A DNA stretch of 64,000 bases from positions 12,684,001-12,748,000 of the forward strand of contig JAPTOF010000005.1 in NCBI GenBank assembly GCA_028554755.1, given 5' to 3'. Source of the stretch: Cordia subcordata (taxonomy: Eukaryota; Streptophyta; Magnoliopsida; Boraginales; Cordiaceae). The notes beneath the pieces were generated by a model, which ran no database searches, had not been told where the DNA came from, and was given only the letters and a program-made list of their open reading frames with translations. The translations under genes and the position numbers were made by a program. Every line of letters starts with the position of its first letter. Positions within the stretch are counted from its first letter, which is position 1. Shown here one piece after another: positions 59,401-64,000 of the stretch.

Positions 59401-62400
59401 AGAAGTTAAATATACATGGGACCAATAAACCACTGAATTAATTCATAATTATTATTTCTTGACTATTCATAATATAAACCAACATTGTCGAAGTTGCTTT
59501 CCAGTGCTTCAATAAGCCCAAGGAGTCAAGTATTTTGGGCAGATTCAACATTGGCATGCAGCAGTTTCAATAATTGATTCTACCAATATTATCTGATTCA
59601 ATGATTAAAGAAAAATTCAATGAAGCTTTGCACCTGTAAGACTTGATCTGGTAGTGATGAACGTGGCAGTGCTGCAGGCAATTGAGGGTTATACCCTGAA
59701 GTAGTGACTTGCCCCTGTTGTTGTGGCAAAGAAACTTGCGTTGGCTGCTTCAAGGAACTGGAAGGCCCCACCTGAATATGTGGTCTAATGGACAAATTAC
59801 CCAGAGGCTGCGGGGGTATAGATGGAAAAGTTGATATTCCAGACTGCATAGGTAATTGGTCATGTTGCAAACCTTGGTTTTGAGCTAGTTGTGGAAGTTG
59901 AAGTTGATTATGAGCAGGAAACTGTGAGGGTGCAGCATGCTGACTCTGTACAGAAGAACTTGGATGACCTGTGAATTGAGTTTCTTGTGCCTGAGACGGA
60001 AAATTAAATTGCATGTTTGGTGGAAGAGGGGGTAATCCAGGAACAGTTCGAGTTACTTGCAGTAGACCTTGTTGAACATCTGCCAGAAGAGGTTGAAGTG
60101 TTGGGGCACCCGCCTGCCGAATATTTGGCATCTGTAGCTGCAGAATTCCAACATTGTCAATCCTATTGTCTGGGATGTGTCCTCTTGGAAAAGAAACAGC
60201 AACATAAAACAATACACGAGTTAAAGAACTAACCATTTGTTGTGTTATCATTCCTAACATAAATTGTCCCTGCGACAAAATTAAATCATGAACTTTTAAA
60301 CATTAAATTTCTCAGAGCCACAATAAGCAAGTGTAAGAGAAGCAAGATATCAAAGGCAGACTTTGGATATGATGTCAGTGAGCTTAGCAAGAGCTTATTA
60401 AAGGATTCTACTAAAAGAATCATAAAATTTAAAGAAGCATCAGAGGTCAAGTATAACCTGGAAAATAGCTTTAGTCAAGTTTGGGAATGCAAGTAAAAGT
60501 TGGCGAGCTTGTTCCTTGTTCTCTGTAGCTATTCCCTGTCATCAAAGTAATTGTAAAATTATTCTACACCAGATCAACACACAATAACATGCAGGTCATC
60601 ATAGCATAGAAGTATACAAATGATTGATCTCATTAGGTATTTTTCAAATTAATAGCAAAATTATTCTTTTCTAAATCTAGACACAATAACATGCAGATTA
60701 TCATAAAATAGAAGTATGCAAACTGCTCATTTAATTAGACATTTTTCCAAGTATAATAAGGGACTAGTTGTCCTTTTATTCAATTTCTACATTAGTTTCC
60801 AGCCTTCAAGTAAATCATTTCCTTTCAGCAGGAAAATACTATTAACAAGTTAAAGGAGTGAATAGATGACTGCATGAGCTTGTAGTAGTACTTTATCTAA
60901 AATGCAAACCTTCAACTCTGACATGATCTCATTAAGTTGTATCCTTGACATTTTTGCCAGATGGAGAGTTAGTGGATCACTGCCCAGTGCCTGATAACCT
61001 TGCAGACCAATCTGACTTGGTAAACTGCCTGTCTGAGCAGCACCAAGAGCCCTTGACATGGCAGTGGCGGCAGCTATAGCTACCGAAACACCCATTGGCT
61101 GGTGAAGGTTAGAGTCTCCAAGGACTGCTGGTCCCCCAAATTGTCTCTGAGGATCTGTATTGCACGAGTGTTAAAACAATCGTATGTCAAGAACTTGAAA
61201 AGTGAAAAAGAGTAAGAACTTTATGGCCCCTGAACCTTCTCAGATATAATTAAAATAAGTAAATCATGCTCCAAAGATGAAGATGAAAGTTACCAGCATT
61301 CGTCACCATCCCTGGTCCACCACGACCCTGCAAGAGAAAGGAGTCAGAATAAGTTTTATAATCAAAACAGGCATTCTCCAAAATACCAATAATGAAGGTG
61401 AGTCAGCACTCAGAAAGCTCACTTCAGATAATAAAAAAATTTCTGGAAAAGAAGATGTTTGTTAACAGCTTTAACTGAAAGAGCAGTAATCAGGAATTCA
61501 AGATAAAGAGGCAATCAACAAGGATCACATTTAGAAAACAGGGTCCTAATCATTCTACATCAGGGATCTTAACATCATTTAGACTTCATAGAAAAATTAG
61601 GAAGTTTACTTTATCCAGAAAGAGAAAACTAAACCTCCATTTGAAAAGAATGGCATAATATACAAATAAACAATTAAGATATAGAAGAGACAAATCCAGA
61701 GTAATGAAGCATGATTTTTGCTCCATGTGTATCTTTTACAATGCAAGTGACTAGAAACTTCATAGAAGACATGCGTAGGAGCCTATATCCTAGATTTCAG
61801 CAAACAAGCACATTTACAGCACAGCAAATAATAACGGAATTAACAAATCAAATGGCTTTCTATACTTCCTAAAAAGCAGCCAAATCCATATGATAAAATG
61901 AAGTTCATCAAAATGCAGACACACAAAATACACACTGTTTTTTCTGTCTTGGAGAACCATTAATAAAATTGCCGGTGTACAGGCTGCTCTTAGTCAGAAG
62001 TGCTTTGCGTGGTTGATTCCATAAGACACCACACATTGCCGAAATAGTAGACCTCACTTTGATATTCTAGCTGCTCTGGTCTACTCACGTCACATTGATG
62101 TACTCAAGAAGTCTGCACCCCTAGCTAACAGACTCGTCTCAGTGATCATTTCAGTTATTCTACTTCAGAGGATTAACTAGCAAGGGCCTGTTTAGATTGG
62201 CTTTTTTTAAGGAAAAAGCACTTTTTTGGTAATGGGCCTGTTTGGATTTGCAAAACTATTTGGTTTGGCTTCCAAAAAAGCTGAAACTCTTAAAAAAACT
62301 CAACTACAGCTTTTTGAAGAAGTCAAAATTTTTAGCTTTTCAAAAAAGCACTTTTTTAAAAGTTGTTAAAAAAAGCCAATTAACACGAGCCCTAAGTGCA

Positions 62401-62825
62401 GGTTATCAGGTTGCATTGACAATGTCCTGCCCATTGTTTCCATTTTGCTAATCAGAAAGAGAATATTCTTACACTCAATTATATTAGAGCAACTAGCTGT
62501 CAAGTGATTGATGGAACCAATAATAGATGCACTTTATTGAATTTAGCACACTGAAAATCTGTGAAAGGTAGTAACAGACAGACTAATGCACAAAAAATGT
62601 TATGAAACTTAATTGAGCAATGTAAAAATTTAAGATATAAGAATGTTCACCTGATCCCTGTTCCTGTCTGCATTTTTGTCATTCTCAGCAAAATCTACTC
62701 GAAGCTGCCGACCATTTATCTCATATCCCTGAAGGTTACGACGAGCACTTAAAGCTGTCTCCTCATCCTTATACTCACAGAATCCATAACCTTTAGGCTT
62801 CCCAGTTTCCCTATCAATTACTAGT
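56488..62825 (-). CDS. CSTF64: Cleavage stimulation factor subunit CstF-64, eight 3' exons (5' end outside window)
   Basis: Exons on the minus strand: 62825-62651, 61327-61294, 61154-60910, 60535-60458, 60269-60234, 60137-59634, 57757-57461, 56625-56488. All are GT-AG and in phase, giving 501 residues after one base carried from the missing exon. The first exon here holds the second half of the RRM ([38 protein letters not shown]). Next come the hinge domain ([54 protein letters not shown]), a Gln/Pro-rich linker and the C-terminal three-helix domain ([34 protein letters not shown]). CstF-64 binds U/GU-rich RNA downstream of poly(A) sites in the nucleus. The RNP2 half of the RRM and the start codon must lie beyond base 64000. 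A further exon in the 1.9 kb intron 59633-57758 is possible. Confidence 0.9.
58465..58840 (+). other. GC-rich, coding-like island in a CstF-64 intron
   Basis: The plus strand has an 86-codon ORF (58465-58725: [13 protein letters not shown]..., [19 protein letters not shown]) and the next 100 bp also carry an open stretch ending [17 protein letters not shown]. Base composition (GCCGAGGGCCCC, GTGTGTCCGACACACCGC) stands out against the AT-rich intron. It may be a captured gene piece or an unknown structured RNA; I do not recognise it. Confidence 0.3.
62184..62392. mobile_element. Tourist-like MITE in CstF-64 intron
   Basis: It starts GGGCCTGTTTAGATTGGCTT and its inverse end is GGGCTCGTGTTAATTGGCTT; flanks are CAA and TAA (a decayed TAA duplication). 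A second start (GGGCCTGTTTGGATTTGC, 62234) lies inside, suggesting nesting or partial duplication. It belongs to the same family as 9018-9237. Confidence 0.55.
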
Positions 62826-63045
62826 CTAAGTAAAGAATGAGGAAGTGTCAACCAATTGCTCATGTAACTCACAACTAATTAGGCAAAAATTCTAAAAATC
62901 ATATATAGGAAAAGAAGGCCATGTAAGGGCATCATAGCTAAAGATAAAAATATTTTGTTAACAACTTATCCCTTGCCTGTTTATCAAGCAACAAATTTTA
63001 AAACTTCAAGTTACTGAAGTGAATAATTTGCAAGTTATTGAAACA

Positions 63046-64000
63046 GGTTTTTTTTTTTTTTTTAAGTAAAGAAAATTTATTAAAAGACAAAAGAGGGGTG
63101 CAAGGAGCAACCCACAGACCAAGTACATAAGTAGCTAAGGTTATCTATACATTCATGTATATTATCTATATCAGCTATACAATGACCAGTAGTGCAAAAA
63201 CCTATATTATAGAACAATTGATTTTTCAAAAAGAGAATGGAACACTCTTTTCCTTCAAAAGCTCTATGATTTCTTTCTCCCCAAAGGCTCCAACTGATCG
63301 CAATAGGAATAGTCCAAACAATTTTCTTGTTATATTTCGAGGTCATGATTCCATTCCACGCTTTGATCTCCTCACAAAATGACTTCAATGCAACCCATCG
63401 GAACCCCAAGATATTATATGCCAATTCCCAAAGTCTTCTTGCCCACTTACATCCAATCAAAAGGTGTTCCACCGTTTCCAATTGATCTTTACAAAGAAAA
63501 CATCTATTTACAACAACATGTCCTCTTTTTTGCAAATTATCCAATGTTAAAATTCTCCCCCAAGCCGCTTTCCAAGCAAAAAATGGAACTCTACTAGGGG
63601 CACATAACTTCCAAACCTCTTTCCATGGAAAATCATTCCAATTAAAAGACTCAAATTCTTGAACAATAGCAGTATAGTAAAATTTCACAGTGAAGATGCC
63701 TTTTTTCTCCAAATTCCAAACAACCTTATCTTCTTTTCCATGTTCAAGGCTACAACTAGCAAGACACGCAAAGAAATTTGTAAACTCCTCCACTTCCCAA
63801 TCATTTGCATCCCTAGTAAAGTCGCATCTCATCCAAAGTCCCTCTCTGCCCACTGCCCGCTCAAATCAATAGTGGCATGTTTAGCTCTCGCCAAAGAGAA
63901 GATGTTGGGAAAAAAAACCCTAAGAGTTAAGGTAGGGACGTACCATTTATCAAGCCATAAAAAGATCCTATCTCCATTTCCAGCCTCAAAAGAAATATGC
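63046..64000 (-). mobile_element. LINE (non-LTR retrotransposon) 3' end, running off the right edge
   Basis: A minus-strand ORF of 257 codons (63853-63080) carries the reverse-transcriptase zinc-binding block: WKLCAPSRVPFFAWKAAW, DNLQKRGHVVVNRCFLC and VEHLLIGCKWARRLWEL, then the W-SLWGERN-R-F motif near its end. Upstream (63990-63880) a different frame reads GNGDRIFLWLDKWY, so there is a frameshift. A 17-base A-tail (plus-strand T-run 63047-63063) closes it. It is inserted in the first visible CstF-64 intron. Confidence 0.8.

Noticed and set aside
63155..63872. Plus-strand ORFs over the LINE
   Set aside because: They are shadows of the zinc-binding domain frame on the minus strand.

Overview
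The window is nuclear DNA of a eudicot plant; the species cannot be fixed from sequence alone. The evidence is the spliced plant genes with GT-AG introns, the high A+T content and the dense plant transposable elements (Copia, LINE, MULE/MAIN-like, SINE, MITE, Helitron-like). All of it was read by eye: exon joins were checked by phase and by recalled family conservation, not by alignment.

Layout. 1-6312: the left part is an endogenous pararetrovirus (Caulimoviridae-like) on the minus strand, in circularly permuted order (transactivator-like ORF end, promoter, tRNA-Met primer site, movement protein, coat/protease/reverse transcriptase). It runs off the left edge and abuts a ~770 bp ATT-rich repeat (6312-7083). 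7106-8602: MAIN-like (plus) and MULE-leader (minus) transposon remnants. 9018-9237: a Tourist-like MITE.

10133-13812 (plus): a three-exon RING-H2 ATL-type E3 ligase of 239 aa. 14688-32246 (minus): a complete 19-exon GBA2-type glucosylceramidase (GH116) of 949 aa, tail-to-tail with the ATL gene. Its introns carry tRNA-derived SINEs, a decayed Copia element and a nested solo LTR with a perfect target duplication. 33.3-36.4 kb is gene-poor, with tandem repeats and a fold-back element.

36487-51371 is the most unusual part: four head-to-tail minus-strand Helitron-like units. Each ends in CTAG before T; two have clear GC-rich hairpins just before the end. Three share their 5' region, and the array carries many near-palindromic AAAACGACGTCGTTTT-type motifs. 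Unit B holds pieces of an actin gene (exon 1 twice in tandem, two parts of exon 2). Unit D holds a broken AP-4 beta-adaptin exon and a solo LTR. No Rep/helicase is seen, so the units look non-autonomous.

51.4-53.4 kb has a promoter-like stretch, an unrecognised ORF with three 27-residue repeats and an internal stop, an AAC/AAT microsatellite and an LTR-like tail. 53.4-56.4 kb is AT-rich and gene-free. 56488-62825 (minus) holds the last eight exons of CstF-64 (pre-mRNA 3'-end processing); its first exon(s) lie beyond the right edge, past a LINE fragment (63046-64000) and a MITE. ATL, GBA2 and CstF-64 are the host genes; they share no pathway and appear simply as neighbours.
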